A stretch of 64,000 bases of DNA from Dendrophyllia cribrosa (GCA_024195265.1 JAJLRJ010000003.1:29562158-29626157), one strand, 5' to 3'; shown: positions 11,104 through 23,987, counted from the first letter of the stretch. Numbers and translations are program-made. Notes: generated from the letters alone by a model not told the origin.

Positions 11104-12778
11104 TTGTTATTTTTTTTATTTTTTGTGTCAAGATTTTGCATGCAAATTTATGCACGCATATTTTAGTGACCGGGTCCTCGGGTCACCAACATTCTACAAA
11201 AAATGGCTGCCGCGCTCGGCATGTGCTTGACTTTTTAAAACCGTAGTTTTGTGTCATCGGATTAATAACTCACATTTAAAATATTCAAAATGGAAAGAGA
11301 AAGCTTTAAGGAATACCCAATGCCGCTATAGTGGAGAAAAAGGAGACCTTTTAGCAACTAATCTTGCTTCGAGGAAATTCATACGCTTTTATCAGTGCGG
11401 GGCGATCAAAACCGAAGAAGCAGAGTTTTAAAGAATTTTCAAACAGACGAGGGACTTTACCGTAAAAGAAATTACAACTTTTGGTGAGACTTTATGTTGA
11501 TATCAATTTGTGATTCACTTTTTCTTTGTGTTCTGGTTAGTTTTGGAGAAATATTTATAAAACATGTTAAAATTCAATCGTAATGACATCTGATATTATG
11601 TAAACAAAACAAGACTTAATTTTATACCGGTAGTTCTAACTTCACACGCGTCGCCTAATACGCAAAGATGTCTGTGTATGTTTTGCAATTTTCATTTCCA
11701 AATCAGTTTCTAGGGCAATTTCCGATACAACTGGTGTATTTTATTCGAAAATTAGTCATACTTTTAGTCTAGACCGAGTAAAAGTTTTTGTGCACGGTCG
11801 CGTAATTCTGTTATTGAGATTCACTAAAATTGAAAAAATAGCCCGGTCGTTTGCTGATTTCATTGCTTTTAAAAGTAGTCTTTTCAAATGTAACAGAAAG
11901 AAGTCACGGTTTGGGAAATAAAAGACGAGTGTGTATTTGATCGGGAATCAATAAATTAAATATTCAAAGCGAGTACAGAAAACGCGTTTTAGCGTGTTCT
12001 TTAGTGTGTCACGCAAAATTCGTTGAGGGGGGAGGGATGCGTGACCCATTTAAAATAAACTGTATAACTTTCTTATGCAAGCGCATGAGTACAGGCTACC
12101 AGTGTAGCCTCTTGTTCTAAAAAAACACGCTGACTGCATTTTTCGATCTTCTGTAATTTTATTTACCATAGAAATGACGCCATAAAATATTCAAAACTTG
12201 TCAGTGAAACTATACTCGCCTGACGGCTCGTGGTTCCACTTGAGTTTTGATCATTTTATGACGTCATTTATATGTTAAATAAGAATACAGACAGTGGAAA
12301 AATGCGGCCAATTTGTCAAATTTATTATGTATATCAGGAATATTTTTACCGCAAACTGAGCAAGGGTTTCAGGTCCCAGATCGTCTCCACTCTCCTGACC
12401 CAGAAGCCCCCACGCGACCAGGTAAATATATGTGCCACTCAAGAAACTGAGAACAGTCCTGTGTTAATATAAGATATTACAAAATATATTAATTTAAGCA
12501 GATTATTCGCGCACGTACAGGCAAATTTATACCCCAACCGTAGTACAAAGGGGGTTAAGGCTTACAACAAGTTTGGCAACTTCTCATCACTGATTTCGAG
12601 CAACTTTTTTTCGTTCTGAGCAACTTTTTACATGTGAGCAATTTCTATTTATCAGAAATCAGAGCAGTTTTTAATGCTTACAAAATTGGTCTTACTTCTA
12701 TATTTCACAATGTGTTAAAGGGAAAATACATGCAGGTCTTGCTGGCTACGTGTTGGATCAGTTTCGTCTTGCTGTGGT
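11104..12778. other. No supported gene
   Basis: AT-rich sequence with short unconvincing frames only. A repeat motif shared with 1637-1677 lies at about 12007-12045. Confidence 0.45.
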
Positions 12779-12828
12779 TAGGTGCCAATGCAATCTAGGC
12801 TGGTCAGCCTAGATTGCATTGGCACCTA
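12779..12828. repeat. Perfect 24-bp-arm palindrome
   Basis: TAGGTGCCAATGCAATCTAG plus GCTG is followed, after a 2-bp centre, by its exact reverse complement. It would form a 24-bp hairpin. Its origin is unknown. Confidence 0.8.
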
Positions 12829-14183
12829 GCCTCGTCAAATCCAAGTTCACGGACAAAGATCTAGCAAAATTCACACGGGAGTGACTTTACTTATAAACAC
12901 ATATTTTGGGGGTTTGAATTGAGGACAAGGTTATTTAACAACAATGGTTACACTTCAAAATTGCACAAAAATGCTTAGAAAATATACATTTGTTGTACAA
13001 TTTGCACATTTTTGCTGCAGTCGACCAAACATAGGAAGAGAACCACTTTCGTTACAAAAAAAGCAACTTTCTGGTTTTTTGGAGCAGCCGTGTGAGCAAC
13101 ATTTTGAAAAATTACGAGCAACTTTTTGGGAAATCTTGGGCAACTTGTTAAGAGCTCCAATGGGGGTGGGAGGATTACACTCTTCCATTAGGATTTACAA
13201 TGTTACAATATTTTGAAAATATTTTACATTCAACAGATAGCATGTGGTTATGCCACTGCTGGGAATCTGTGACGGCATTAAAAAAATGGTGTGACCTCAT
13301 ACTACTTATGCCGTCACCATAACAACCAATTATCTCCAAACTTTATAAAAATATGTCTCAAGGATAACCGAACAGTTGCTAAAAAACCTCAACCCCTCCC
13401 CCGCCTTCCCGTAAGTCAGTGGTTTAATAGTTATCTCAGTGTATGTAAACATTCCAAGGTCTAAAAAAAGAAAAAAATGGAAAAGTAGCAAGGAACCGCG
13501 AACGCAAATGCTGCTGGTGTACGTAGGATCTATAGAAGATCTAATAAAAAGACCCAATAAAAAATCTAATAAAAGAGCCTGACGAGTTGTGTACACGATT
13601 GTTTTAGGAGTGTTTTAGGCGATAGAAAAAATAAGAGCTTACAAACAAAAATGCCAAGTCGTTTTGAACAACATTTCCTTAAGCTAAAAATCTATTTTTC
13701 TTACTATTAATAGTTTTGATTCTGAAACCACTCAAACAAAAAACCCTTAAGACTAGCAACATGCCATCACTATTTTATTGGACAACAGGCATATGCATCA
13801 AGATCTGGAGGGGAGGGTACTAGTTGCTGGCCAATATTTAGTGCAAACGTGAAAGTTGCATGAAAGCCAACTTCAAGGGGTGGTAATTTTATTAAAACTA
13901 GACAAGAGAGGTGGAGTTAGAACAGCTAGTGACAGTTAGTAGTCGAGGGTCAGTTCATCCAGGGTGCTCAAGTTTGATACCATTGCCTATCACGTGACCT
14001 GGCCAACCCTAAACCTGGAACCTAACCCTAAGTTAGGCCTGGCCCTGAGCTAAGTTTCCTCTACCCTAGAAATTGTTCTAACCCTAGAATCTTAACCCTA
14101 ACCCCAGATTAGAACTATCCCTGACCCTAGCTTTCGCCGGCGGGTGTCAAAAGCCCTGGTCACGTGACCTCCATTTCTCTTGA
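12829..14183. other. No supported gene
   Basis: GAGCAACTTTTT-type words recur near 12598-12630 and 13085-13150, suggesting a degraded repeat. CCCTAA-like words at 14005-14110 are too irregular to be a telomeric array. No further exon of the MFSD12-like gene, which is transcribed toward this region, was found. Confidence 0.45.
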
Positions 14184-15187
14184 TTAACCCATTGACGACG
14201 GTGACGTTTTACGTTTTTGAGTGATTTTCTGCATATAAACGAGCCATAGGATTTCGTGACTCCATTTTTGGGGTTACCATGGAAAGTGCTGCTGTTCTAA
14301 AACACTGAAGGCTCGAGTTTACAAGAAACGTCATTCTAACGTAGTGTGTTTGCTTCGTTAAGCGATAAGAACAGCTCAAATATGGTTTGTATGCGATTTT
14401 TGGTAAGTTTGCAGCCATTTTTCATCTTTAGTAGCTGCCTGATGAGCATCATTAAGCGTAAAGGTAGCTAAGAGTCCACTTTCTCAATGAAGCGAGTTAG
14501 GTGCTGTACTTCGTTTACAAATTTGGCTCGTTGCTCGTTGAACTGGAAAAATGGCCGCCACAAAACGAAGTAGCTTTGGGACTCGACTCTGGATGAATTT
14601 CTCGACCTACCACGGCATATTTTGGAAGTTGCGACCACTGAAAAACACAACAAGCGTGAAATTTCGGTGGTAGGTCGGAGTGGTTGTGGACTTAGTATAA
14701 ATATGAAATATGTGGGGGACGGAACGAACCCTGTCAAAATTTCTCGCTATTTCCCAACATACAGTGCGATCGTCATGTTGAAAATCGAGGCAAGGCCAGG
14801 ATGCACTAGAACGAGAGACTGTAGCTCGGCCCGGCAACGAATATGAGCAAAAAAAATCACTTCTAAGGTAGGACTAGGACTGTATTTTGTTGTAAATGTC
14901 GACTTTTGGGTTTGCAACGATGATTTCAATAAAAAAAACGTGATTTTTGTTGTTTTTCTATGACGTTAAAAACGGTCATTTTTGTTCTTCTCCAAATTCA
15001 AACGCTAATATTCTGCGAAAATCGCTGTCCTTTTTGTGTTTATTGGGTGTCTCATTTTGAAGGACTTTCTAGTCAATGCTCACAACTGCAATGTTCGCGC
15101 GATTGAGAAAGTTGCCATTTTTAAAGCAGTGGCGTCTTTTCGTTTCTCTAAGAACGATTTTGGCCGGGACCGTCCTCAAAGGGTTAA
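14184..15187. mobile_element. TTAA-flanked piggyBac-like element, non-autonomous
   Basis: The left end is TTAACCCATTGACGACGGT. The right end, reversed, is TTAACCCTTTGAGGACGGT. TTAA followed by CCC is typical of piggyBac-family termini. The 1,004-bp interior has only short frames and no transposase motif. It lies downstream of the MFSD12-like exon, probably in an intron or 3' flank. Confidence 0.7.
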
Positions 15188-15589
15188 ATTATATTCTCAT
15201 GTAGTCGAGTAGTGAGCTGTCCAGCTCAAACTCGCTCAGCGATTGGCTTAGAATACTGTTACGCTACCCTCCAAATTTGGGGGGATTGAAAATAACACAC
15301 ATTTTTCCGAATTGTTTTTGTCATCAGTCATATTTTTCAAATCGAGACTTTTGACAATGAGTTCAGTAGTTAGATTGTAATAACCTGTCTGCTATTTGAT
15401 TTTCTTTTTCTGTGTTTTTAATTTTAAATGAAACAAATATACATGTAGCTATAAAATAGAAATAAAACATGCAGACATATAAAAATAATAAAATGGAGTT
15501 TCTTTCTACTTTCTTACTTGATCGAGTTACGTAAAAAATAGGGGTCGTTCCGACAATCACTAAAATTGATAAAGTAGTTATCTTCTAAC

Positions 15590-16095
15590 CTGATAGCGTT
15601 TAGTGTCGCTCCTTCTTGTATCGAACCAGCGGCAACTGAGACGATCGCCAGATTATTTATCTCCAACATGTTATAAGCTACACCAATAAGAACAAATACG
15701 CTCATATAGTAAACAAGTGGTAGCCAGCTTATGCCATTAAATTTGCTACAAAAAAAGCATCCATTGTAAAGAAGAGGAAGTGCAACAGCGCTCAGTATCG
15801 TTCCCAATAAATGCCACGACTTCCTGCGACCCATTTGTTTTGAAATAAGGGGAATCCGCACACGGTCGCCCAAGTAGCCATTAATCGGAGAAATAATAGC
15901 ATATATTAACTGTCCAACTAACATTACTACTCCTGCGTAAGACGCCGGCAGCCCGACCACTTGCATCACGAATACTATTGTAAAAGACATATACAATTGG
16001 CGAAAAAGATCGGTAAAAACGTTCCCAACTCCATATGCGAAGCGTTGTTTGGTGTTCAAGCCTGGCCTCGGTCCGCTCGGCACTGTTAAATCCAT
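15590..16095 (-). CDS. First coding exon of an MFSD12-like membrane transporter
   Basis: The minus strand has an ATG at 16095 and 168 complete codons, then a donor (TATCAG then GTTAGA) at 15590/15589. Beyond the donor the frame loses similarity. The product looks like the N-terminal third of a 12-helix transporter of the MFS/GPH-like group, with hydrophobic segments at about residues 22-45, 52-74, 96-112 and 124-150. The motif GRRKSWHLLGT (residues 89-99) and the later EINNLAIVSV...TLNAIR match the MFSD12 pattern I know (K/R-SWHLLGT after helix 3; a LA-IP...LNS-R block). In the family such proteins act in endolysosomal or pigment-granule membranes; that location is inferred here. No downstream exon was recognised before the left edge, so the gene may have long introns or be an orphan fragment. 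Confidence 0.75.
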
Positions 16096-16479
16096 CCTGG
16101 TATCACTTTCTTAAATAAAGACGAACAAAACAATCAATGTAACCATATTGGATCTAAATGACTAGATTTTAATTGATTATTTTCTTTTATTACCGTTTAT
16201 TTCTCCTCTCTATCGTAACTTTGAAACATAAATTCTACGTGATCTAAAATAACATTCAACATCCCTCAATCGTTAATTATGTGGCCGCCATGGGGAGGTA
16301 AGGTATTTCGGTTGGGGGCGCATTTTGATGGCCTTGTCGTTCTCCGTATAGTGAGCTCCAAATACTGAAAAGTATATTGATTGTCGGTCGCGATCGGGAA
16401 GGGTTCAACTAAAAAAACGATTACTTTATTAAGCGTCGAAGTATTTAGCAAAGCAGTGCTAATTGGGGACACTATAAAG

Positions 16480-16680
16480 CATTGAAATAAATATCCAAAG
16501 TAAACTGAACATCGTTAAGAATCCCAAGTGGTATTGCTGGCTATTTGCATAGTGTGATCAAGGATTTGAACAAGGGACTACCATGTTACAAATCCAGCTG
16601 TTGGTCAGAGAGGTAAACGTGAAACCGGGGACTCCGGATTACAAGTCAGCGACTCGAACCACTCGACCATGCTGCCCCCA
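16480..16680 (-). mobile_element. tRNA-derived SINE
   Basis: Read on the minus strand, it starts GGCAGCATGGTCGAGTGGTT (A-box region) and continues GACTTGTAATCCGGAG. A related second block ends in CCCTTGTTCAAATCC (B-box-like). The tRNA-unrelated body includes GCAAATAGCC and CTTGGGATTCTTAACGATG. The head resembles a class II tRNA (Leu/Ser type), but the acceptor stem does not close, so this is not a functional tRNA gene. Confidence 0.7.
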
Positions 16681-18568
16681 TTTAAATTTGCCAACAGTTC
16701 AGAACATCTCGCCTTACTTTTGCGAAACTTCCTTAGCTTTGTTTTTCTGTAAGATTATGACGATAGGATGAGATAACTGAAAGACTAGATGAGTTCAGTC
16801 GCTGTTTTCAAGCCATTAAGATTACAAAACTCGACGAAGTTTTGAATGCGTCTATCGTTCAAGAAATGATGGTTGAGATTACTTTAAAAAATTATTGTTT
16901 AAAATCCCTCTGTCCCTCTTCTTTATAACTAGAAAATAAGTTGTCATTTTGACTTACCGTATTAGGGGTTTTAGTAAGAAGCGAACTGAACTGGCATGGT
17001 ACTAAACACTTTATGACTGAACAGCGCTAAAAATTAAATTACACCGAACCGTCTGGGGCTTCTTTTTTAGACGGTATGTAAATTTGGACTCGAATTATTG
17101 ATTTTAAAATTGATACTTAATATAGATATAATCACTAATTAAAAATATAAATAATCAGTCCATCCCTTATAAACTTAGACTTAAACATTGAAAAGTCCAG
17201 TTTTCGACACCATTACGAGTTTCCAAGCATTCTTACAATACATTTGTCATCCCACTATTGTAATGCTTATAAGATAGCTGACTGCAAGGAAAAATAAACG
17301 AATGCCATTATCTTGAAATAATTAATCAAATCATATTAACTTAAGACGTTCACTACTACAGGTAAATAAATAAAATCCCCGAGATACAGCAACAAACGTG
17401 TTTTTGTTCTTTTCTTTACGATCGGGAATGGAAGCGAAATATTTGGACCTCTTTTTATTATTCAATTTTACATTTTGAATAAAATTTGTTATTAATGAAC
17501 TGTCATTTAGGTTTGATCAGTCTCGCAAAATGAAAACATGAAAAACGTGAAGTGAAAAAGACATAGAACTTGAAAGCTTACCGTCTTAATATACTTACCG
17601 TCATAATATATGGTATAAAAACGTCTGTCCAAATTGCAAACGTTACCAGAACATTGTTGGCATAATATTTTAGCATTTATTGTAGACTCAATTAAAAATA
17701 CTAACAGGTAAAGATTTGCATGCGTATCAGACAGCTGCCTTTCAGTTCCAAAAAGTTAACCAAGGTCAAAAAAAAAAAAAATCAAAAAGAAGACATTAAG
17801 CATCGAAATCATGGAGCATGAAGATAAAATGAACGAGTTTGATCTGGTTAGCAATAAGACCTACTCAATGAACGAGATTAAATGTGTATCCAACGGCGAG
17901 ATGTTTTCAGTCAAAGATTAGCTCTATCACATTTTAATGCACGCATTAGGGGTCCATATTCACCTTGGAAGTCCACGCGTTTGAATAAATTTTAATTAGT
18001 TTTCACACATTCCTTTTCGCACCCAATAAACCAGATCTGTCTAAAGCTGTCGTTTCCAGAGGGAAAAAACAGACTTATAAAAACCTATTAATAGGTATTG
18101 TAGTTAATATTCAGCAAAAATAAATTTGATCTCTTTGCGGCAGACTAGACATAAATTTCGAAACCACGGGAAATAATATTTTGCTGCGTACCTTTCGTGC
18201 TGTTTAGCAATGGATTTTTCGATGTTTATCGCGTTTTATCACCATGCTTGGGCTCTTATTGACTAGTTTAGCTTGCATTGGTCACTTGTGCGTCGATCCA
18301 TCTGGTGAAAGTGTATTTGTATGATGTTTCGCAAAGAATTGCAATGTGTAATGGTTAGCGATCCAAACGAGGAAAACGGCGGCTGTAGCGGTAAGTGACC
18401 GACTAAGAAATAGAACCTAGGCTTCAAAGGAAGGTATGTAGATGATGTTTTATTTTTGATAGTCGGAATTTAAGCAGATTTAAGGCGAAACCTCCGCTGT
18501 AGGGAATTTTACCTGATCAGGCACAATTAATTCCGCCGTGCGGGCGGACGACGGATAAACATTAGCTA
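16681..18568. other. AT-rich gene-poor stretch
   Basis: The only frame worth noting is a 36-codon ATG ORF at 17811-17921 (plus), starting MEHEDKMNEFDLV. It follows an A-rich tract and has no recognisable domain. The stretch lies upstream of the MFSD12-like gene and may hold its promoter, but no specific element can be supported. Confidence 0.4.
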
Positions 18569-19054
18569 GGCTGCGTTTTTTTGGGAGAATCCGAAATTGG
18601 ATTTGTGATCTCGGATCATATGGATTTTTCATGACCAAAAAAACGAAAAATCCTAAAACGGATCATTTAACGTAAAAAAACCGTTGGTATGCAAATGAAC
18701 CTATTTTGACTCGCTTGTGTTTATCAGCCTGCTCGACAAATAGTTTTCAAAATATAAGCAATAAAATCTTACTGAATTTCCCATGATATGAAGTCGCGGA
18801 AGAAACAAAACAGCGAACGGAACGAGTAAATTTGCACGAAAGACCGCTTGTCAGATGTACTTTTTTCGAATCCATTCCCAAAAAAACGCTCAGATCACGA
18901 ATCTAAAAATCCGGATTTGGATTTGATCCGAAGAATCCACCCTGAGTGTGGATTTTATGGATTCATGATCCGTTTTTGGATTTGCCCAAAAAAACGCAAA
19001 ATCCGTTTTTGGATTCAGAAATCCGGATTTGGATTTTCCCAAAAAAACGCACCC
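18569..19054. mobile_element. 486-bp TIR element with AATCCGGATTTGG subterminal repeats
   Basis: The left end is GGCTGCGTTTTTTTGGGA. The right end, reversed, is GGGGTGCGTTTTTTTGGGA, with about 30 bp of imperfect TIR. Several AAATCCGGATTTGGATT-type repeats lie inside the right end. No target duplication is clear. An ORF at 18848-19183 is made of this repeat and is not a gene. Confidence 0.7.
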
Positions 19055-19439
19055 CTCGGAATGCTTGTATTAAAGCTTTTTAGCAATTCGCACAAACATC
19101 ATTTTATCAATGCTACAAGTCCGCGAATAAATGAAGCGAAATTCTGTAAGTTCTTAGTATTCGATTTTATAAAAATCATTTGAAATTACACACTACAGCA
19201 GACGACAGATCCTTAGAGTCAAATACAAGCCCGCCAAAAATCTGGGAATTCCCGCCAAAATTTATCACGCTCATTACACGCCATTTATGCAGATTAGTAT
19301 TCTGCTCTAGTTTGATTCCTGGATAGACTTAAGCCTTACACAATTACTTTAAATTCGACAAAATCTGATCAAATTATTCCGTATGTATGGATATAGAACA
19401 ATAGCAATAATCCCAAAATGAAATACTAATTTAGCTTTT
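19055..19439. other. Spacer, no supported feature
   Basis: AT-rich sequence between the TIR element and the 148-bp array. Confidence 0.4.
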
Positions 19440-20790
19440 AATCGGCGTGCTTCAGCTTCTGGCGTGTTGAGGAGATGAAACCTATTCGTGGTAGTAGACT
19501 TACAATAATTGTAACTTAGTTTGTAGACTAGGAACATTTTCGCAAATTAGTCTTTAAGATCTCTACTACCTTACGTAAGCGGCGCGTTCAAGCTTCTAAC
19601 GTGATGAGATCCATTTGAGACAGTAAATCAACATTAACTGTAACTTTGTTTGCCGACTAGGGAAATTTGTATAAATCAATGATTCGAACATAGGGGTCTC
19701 CGCTCCCTCATGTAAGCTTACAGACGGCATGCCCAAGCTTCTGAGGTGATAGGATCCATTCGAGACAGCAGTAAATTAACATTGACTGTAACTTTGTTTG
19801 TCGACTACGGAAATTTGTATAAATCAATGATTCGAACATAGGGGTCTCCGCTCCCTCATGTAAGCTTACAGGCGGCATGCCCAAGCTTCTGAGGTGATGG
19901 GATCCATTCGAGACAGCAGTAAATTAACATTGACTGTAACTTTGTTTGTCGACTACGGAAATTTGTATAAATTAATGATTTGAACATAGGGGTCTCCGCT
20001 CCCTCGTTTAACCCTATTCGGCCTGGGGGGGGGGGGGGGGGGGGGGGCACAAAGTGCCCGCGCTAACTTTCAACATTCATAACTTCTTTAATATGTATTC
20101 AAACGCCATCAAACTTTGTGACTTTTCCTAAAATTTATCTGGCAACAATTTCATATGACAATTTTTGATCACGAGACTTGACGTTTCCATGGCAACAAGA
20201 TTTTGACAGCCATGTTTTTGGAAATTTGCATATTTATACCTTTGAATGAAGAAAAACAATGTTTATTGATATAACTTTTGTATTTTTACGTCATTTAGCG
20301 TTTATTTATTGGTTTTGATGAATTTTGCGTCAATTTGGATGGTTTTTAAGAGGTTTTAAAAAAATTCAGAAATCCAAGATGGCGGATCCAAGATGGCGGC
20401 CGTATTACTAATTACCTAAAAACTACGTCATATGACGTCATCGTTCCATAGTGCGGACCGCAAAGGAGACAGTTTTGGACGTACTATGTACCCTTTAGGT
20501 TTCATTGTCATAGCCTTAATGTTCTTGAAGTTACGTAGAGGGGGCACAATGTGCCCCCCCCCCCCCCCCGCCCCCCCAGGCTCAGGAACTCAAAAAAAGC
20601 CCAGGCCGAATAGGGTTAAGCTTACAGGCGGCACGCCCAAGCTTCTGAGGTGATGGGATCCATTCGAGACAGCAGTAAATTAACACTGACTGTAACTTTG
20701 TTTGCCGACTAGGGAAATTTGTATAAATCAATGATTTGAACATAGGGGTCTCCGCTCCCTCATGTAAGCTTACAGGCGGCCTGCTAAAAT
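19440..20790. repeat. 148-bp tandem array, interrupted
   Basis: The word GGGGTCTCCGCTCCCTC recurs at 19693, 19841, 19989 and 20745. The first two spacings are exactly 148 bp. The last spacing is 756 = 148 + 608, because the TTAA element at 20008-20619 is inserted in that unit. More diverged units lie upstream to about 19440. Each unit contains AAGCTTCTGAGGTGAT and GACTGTAACTTTGTTTG. No coding function is apparent. Confidence 0.9.
20008..20619. mobile_element. Complete TTAA element (piggyBac-like termini) inside the 148-bp array
   Basis: TTAACCCTATTCGGCCTGG at the left and its reverse complement at the right (CCAGGCCGAATAGGGTTAA) define 19-bp TIRs flanked by TTAA. Just inside are a long G tract on the left and C tracts on the right. 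The interior carries two CCAAGATGGCGG words and TATGACGTCATCG. The insertion lengthens the host tandem unit by exactly 608 bp, equal to the element plus one TTAA. Non-autonomous. A truncated relative is at 9769-10545. Confidence 0.88.
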
Positions 20791-21489
20791 TTTGCCTTAT
20801 GAATTTATTCATGCAAGGTATCCTCCGCGACCTTAAGAAATGTACAAATTAGTTTGACTGTTTATTGCACGAAATGTTGTTTATCAAACAAGAAAGACCC
20901 ATTCTGAACGTGCAATCGGACTCCATTCCTGCGAAAGTATTTACATAAATTCTTATTTTCGCACTTTCTGTTATGTTAATTTTAGCGCATACACTGCTTC
21001 AAATACTTGTTGTCATTTACATTTCATTCACAAGTTACCTTGACAATGGCGTCATGGTGACACCGAAACGTCGGGTTTTATCGTTTGTTTTTGCTTGTTT
21101 ATGCCAGAATATCATTGATAGAGGCTTTCTGGTGCCCTCATCTCTCTCAGCATAAAGGCCTATTATATGTCTCATATTTCTCGTTAATCGACCTCCGGTT
21201 GGTCCTTGCTTCTCGGTTAGATACATCTACATCGAAACGTCGTATCGTCATAATTTTGTAATAATAATAATAATAATAATACATCATACACTGTATTGAT
21301 ACAGGATCACTGCATGTTTTGCTTTTGAAGAAAATGAGATTTACACAGGTTCTGTTCGCTACTAAGAACTAACGATAATAAAATAAAATATAAAGTAAGA
21401 AATACATATATGATAAAATTAATATAAACATTATTAAGATCATCAAGTCCCTTAATAAACGAAATATTGTTGTGTATACTTTCACTTCA
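20791..21489. other. Retroelement-tail-like motifs and (TAA)n
   Basis: CCGAAACGTCGGGTTTTATCG at 21062 and ATCGAAACGTCGTATCG at 21229 share a CGAAACGTCG core. The first continues TTTGTTTTTGCTTGTTTATG, and the same words occur at about 35185-35222 before a TTA array. A (TAA)8 run is at 21259-21283. These look like retroelement 3' tails; no coding part is present. Confidence 0.3.
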
Positions 21490-23333
21490 CTCGTACCAAA
21501 ATCCAAGTTTCCGACACATTTTTTCACTTAAAGTAATTTCTTTTAAATTGCAATATCATCAACTGACAAGCGATGTTTATGGTCAAGATTATGAGAGTAC
21601 GCTAAATAAAACTTTTACAATCAAAGTGATTTTGACTTACCGTGGTAAGGTCTTCTTCAGTGAAATGCGAACATCAGTTGCTGGATCTTGTATCGTCTGA
21701 AAAAAGTAGAATTGAAACCGAATTCTTAAAGTGGCTGTTCTTCGTTTACGAAATACTTAAAGTTTCCATATTGTTTAGGCCGGCAGTACGGTGTGTGCGT
21801 CTCGAGTGAACAGTTGATCAATCAAAACTATATTAATCTGAATATTTAAATACTTGTAGTTGAAAATAATCGTCCATGATTCTATTTTAACAAACCACCT
21901 AACTAAATTACTTAAACTTTGATATTGAAAATTGAATTATTGTCAATAAATAAGTGAAGGAAGCAAAAAATGTATTATTCAATAAGCTTTAGCACTGAAG
22001 TGGCATTTGAATCATCATAATTTTCGCTTAAAGTGACGGTTTTCGAGTAAATTTAGCATATTTAATTTGATCAAAGTAATTTTGACTTGCCGTAGTAAGC
22101 TCTTACTTAATGAAAAGCTACCTTTACTGTTGCTGAATCCTTTTCCTTCGGAAAAAAGCAAAATTAAAAAATAAATCTTAGCGTCTTCTTCATTTACAAT
22201 TCTTAAAACTTCCCTATTAAACAGTTTTTTTTTTTCAAAATGAACCATACACTAACAAAACGTCATATTGATTTCAAAATCAACCGCCAAGGCAGACACT
22301 ACTTAAACGTGCCTATCAACCATTTTTGCCGGTAGTACGGTAGGTGAGTCTTGAGAGTCAAAAAGGTGATCAATTATATATTGATGTAAAAATACCTGAA
22401 GTTTGAAATAACATCCATTTTTTAGCAAACTTCCTGCCTTAATAATTATTTAGCCCAAGTGATTTTGACTTACTGTGGTAAGATCTTCTTCAGTGAAATG
22501 CGAACCTGTTGCTGGATCTTGTATCGTCTGAAAAAAGTAGAATTAAAGTGACTGTTCTTCATTTACGAAATACTTACAGTTTCCGTATTGTTTAGGCCGG
22601 TAGTACGGTGTGTGCGTCTCGAGTCAAATATCAACCACCAAGGCAGACACTACTTCGAACTTGCCTATCAACCATTTTTGCCGGTAGTACGGTAGGAGAG
22701 TCTTGAGATTCAAAAAGGTGATCAATTATATATTGATCTAAAAATACCTGAACTTGGAAATAACATCCATTTTTTTTTTAAGGAAACTACCTGCCTGAAT
22801 TATTACTTAGTCCAAGTATAAGCCGTTTTGAGTCATTGTTTTCACTTGACGCAAATTCATATATTTCGGCTCATGCTTATGTCGCTAGTAACCCCCTTGC
22901 CGACCGAACTAATTGTTGCTACAAAATTGTTCATCCGGTAAAGTAAACAGTAGGACATTAGACTAGCACGAATGCACGAACGGAGCCCACTGGGAATAGG
23001 ATCTTTCACGACGTGCCTTTTGAAATATTGGATAAATTTCATTATATTCCTTCACTGTCGAATCAGCCTTGCTCTTTTTCGTTTATTAAGATAAAAGAAG
23101 CTATTCATATCCGATGGGAACTCGCCGTAGAAAGCTCTTCGTCAGTGAAACGCGAAATTGTTTAGTTGCTGGATCTTGTATCGTCTCATCATGAAAAAAT
23201 GTAGAATTGAAAACGGATTCTAAAAGTTACTGTTCTTCGTTTACGCAATGCTTAAAAATCCCTTATTGTTAATGCCGGTAGTACGGTTTGTGCGTCTTGA
23301 GTCAACGATTGATCAATTATAACTATAATAACC

Positions 23334-23987
23334 CACGCCGGGCCAGCAGGCAGCAAAAAGCGGCACCCTAGGAATAACTTTTGAATGCCTTAAGTGAGGG
23401 AGCTTAAACTTTGCAGGACGACAGACATTTAAATTACAAACAATCGTATGATTTTTGTTTTTTCAATTTCAACCGTTTTTGGCGGGAAAATGACGTCACA
23501 AGGGTAATACCAAAATTATTTTTTTCTCGTTTTAGCAAAATTAGTCAGTGATTTTGAAAGAACACGTTAAGACAAATTTAAGTGTGAAAAAATTATCGAA
23601 AAAACACGATCGGTTCAAAAGATACAGAGATCTCAATTTCGAATTTCCCGCCATTTTGTTACTATTTTTAGAAACAATAGGAAGTTTAAAAATGCCATAA
23701 CTTTTTAACCAATTGTGGTTTTTCGATAATTTTTTCACACTTGAATTTGTCTTAACGCGTTCTTTCAAAATCACTGACTAATTTTGCAATAACGAGAAAA
23801 AATAATTTTGGTATTACCCTTGTGACGTCATTTTCCCGCCAAAAACGGTTGAAATTGAAAAAACAAAAATCATACGATTGTTTGGAATTTAAATGTCTGT
23901 CGTCCTGCAAAGTTTAAGCTCCCTCACTTAAGGCATTCAAAAGTTATTCCTAGGGTGCCGCTTTTTGCTGCCTGCTGGCCCGGCGTG
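23334..23987. mobile_element. 654-bp foldback element
   Basis: Two arms of about 275 bp are inverted copies with only scattered mismatches, separated by about 100 bp. The tips are CACGCCGGGCCAGCAGGCAG and its reverse complement. Each arm contains a perfect TGACGTCA. It interrupts the duplicated-segment cluster. No transposase and no unambiguous target duplication are seen. A transcript through it would form a very long RNA hairpin. Confidence 0.85.

Noticed and set aside
10892..11246. Two overlapping frames with MRIARMRYVSGFVFL repeats as a membrane protein
   Set aside because: They are created by the 55-bp tandem duplication and differ between frames only by the repeat.
14005..14110. Interstitial telomeric repeat
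   Set aside because: CCCTAA words are present but irregularly spaced and mixed with other sequence; not a tandem (TTAGGG)n array.
14431..14470. Hammerhead ribozyme suggested by CTGATGAG
   Set aside because: The required GAAA segment and the flanking stems are absent; GTAAAGG does not fit.
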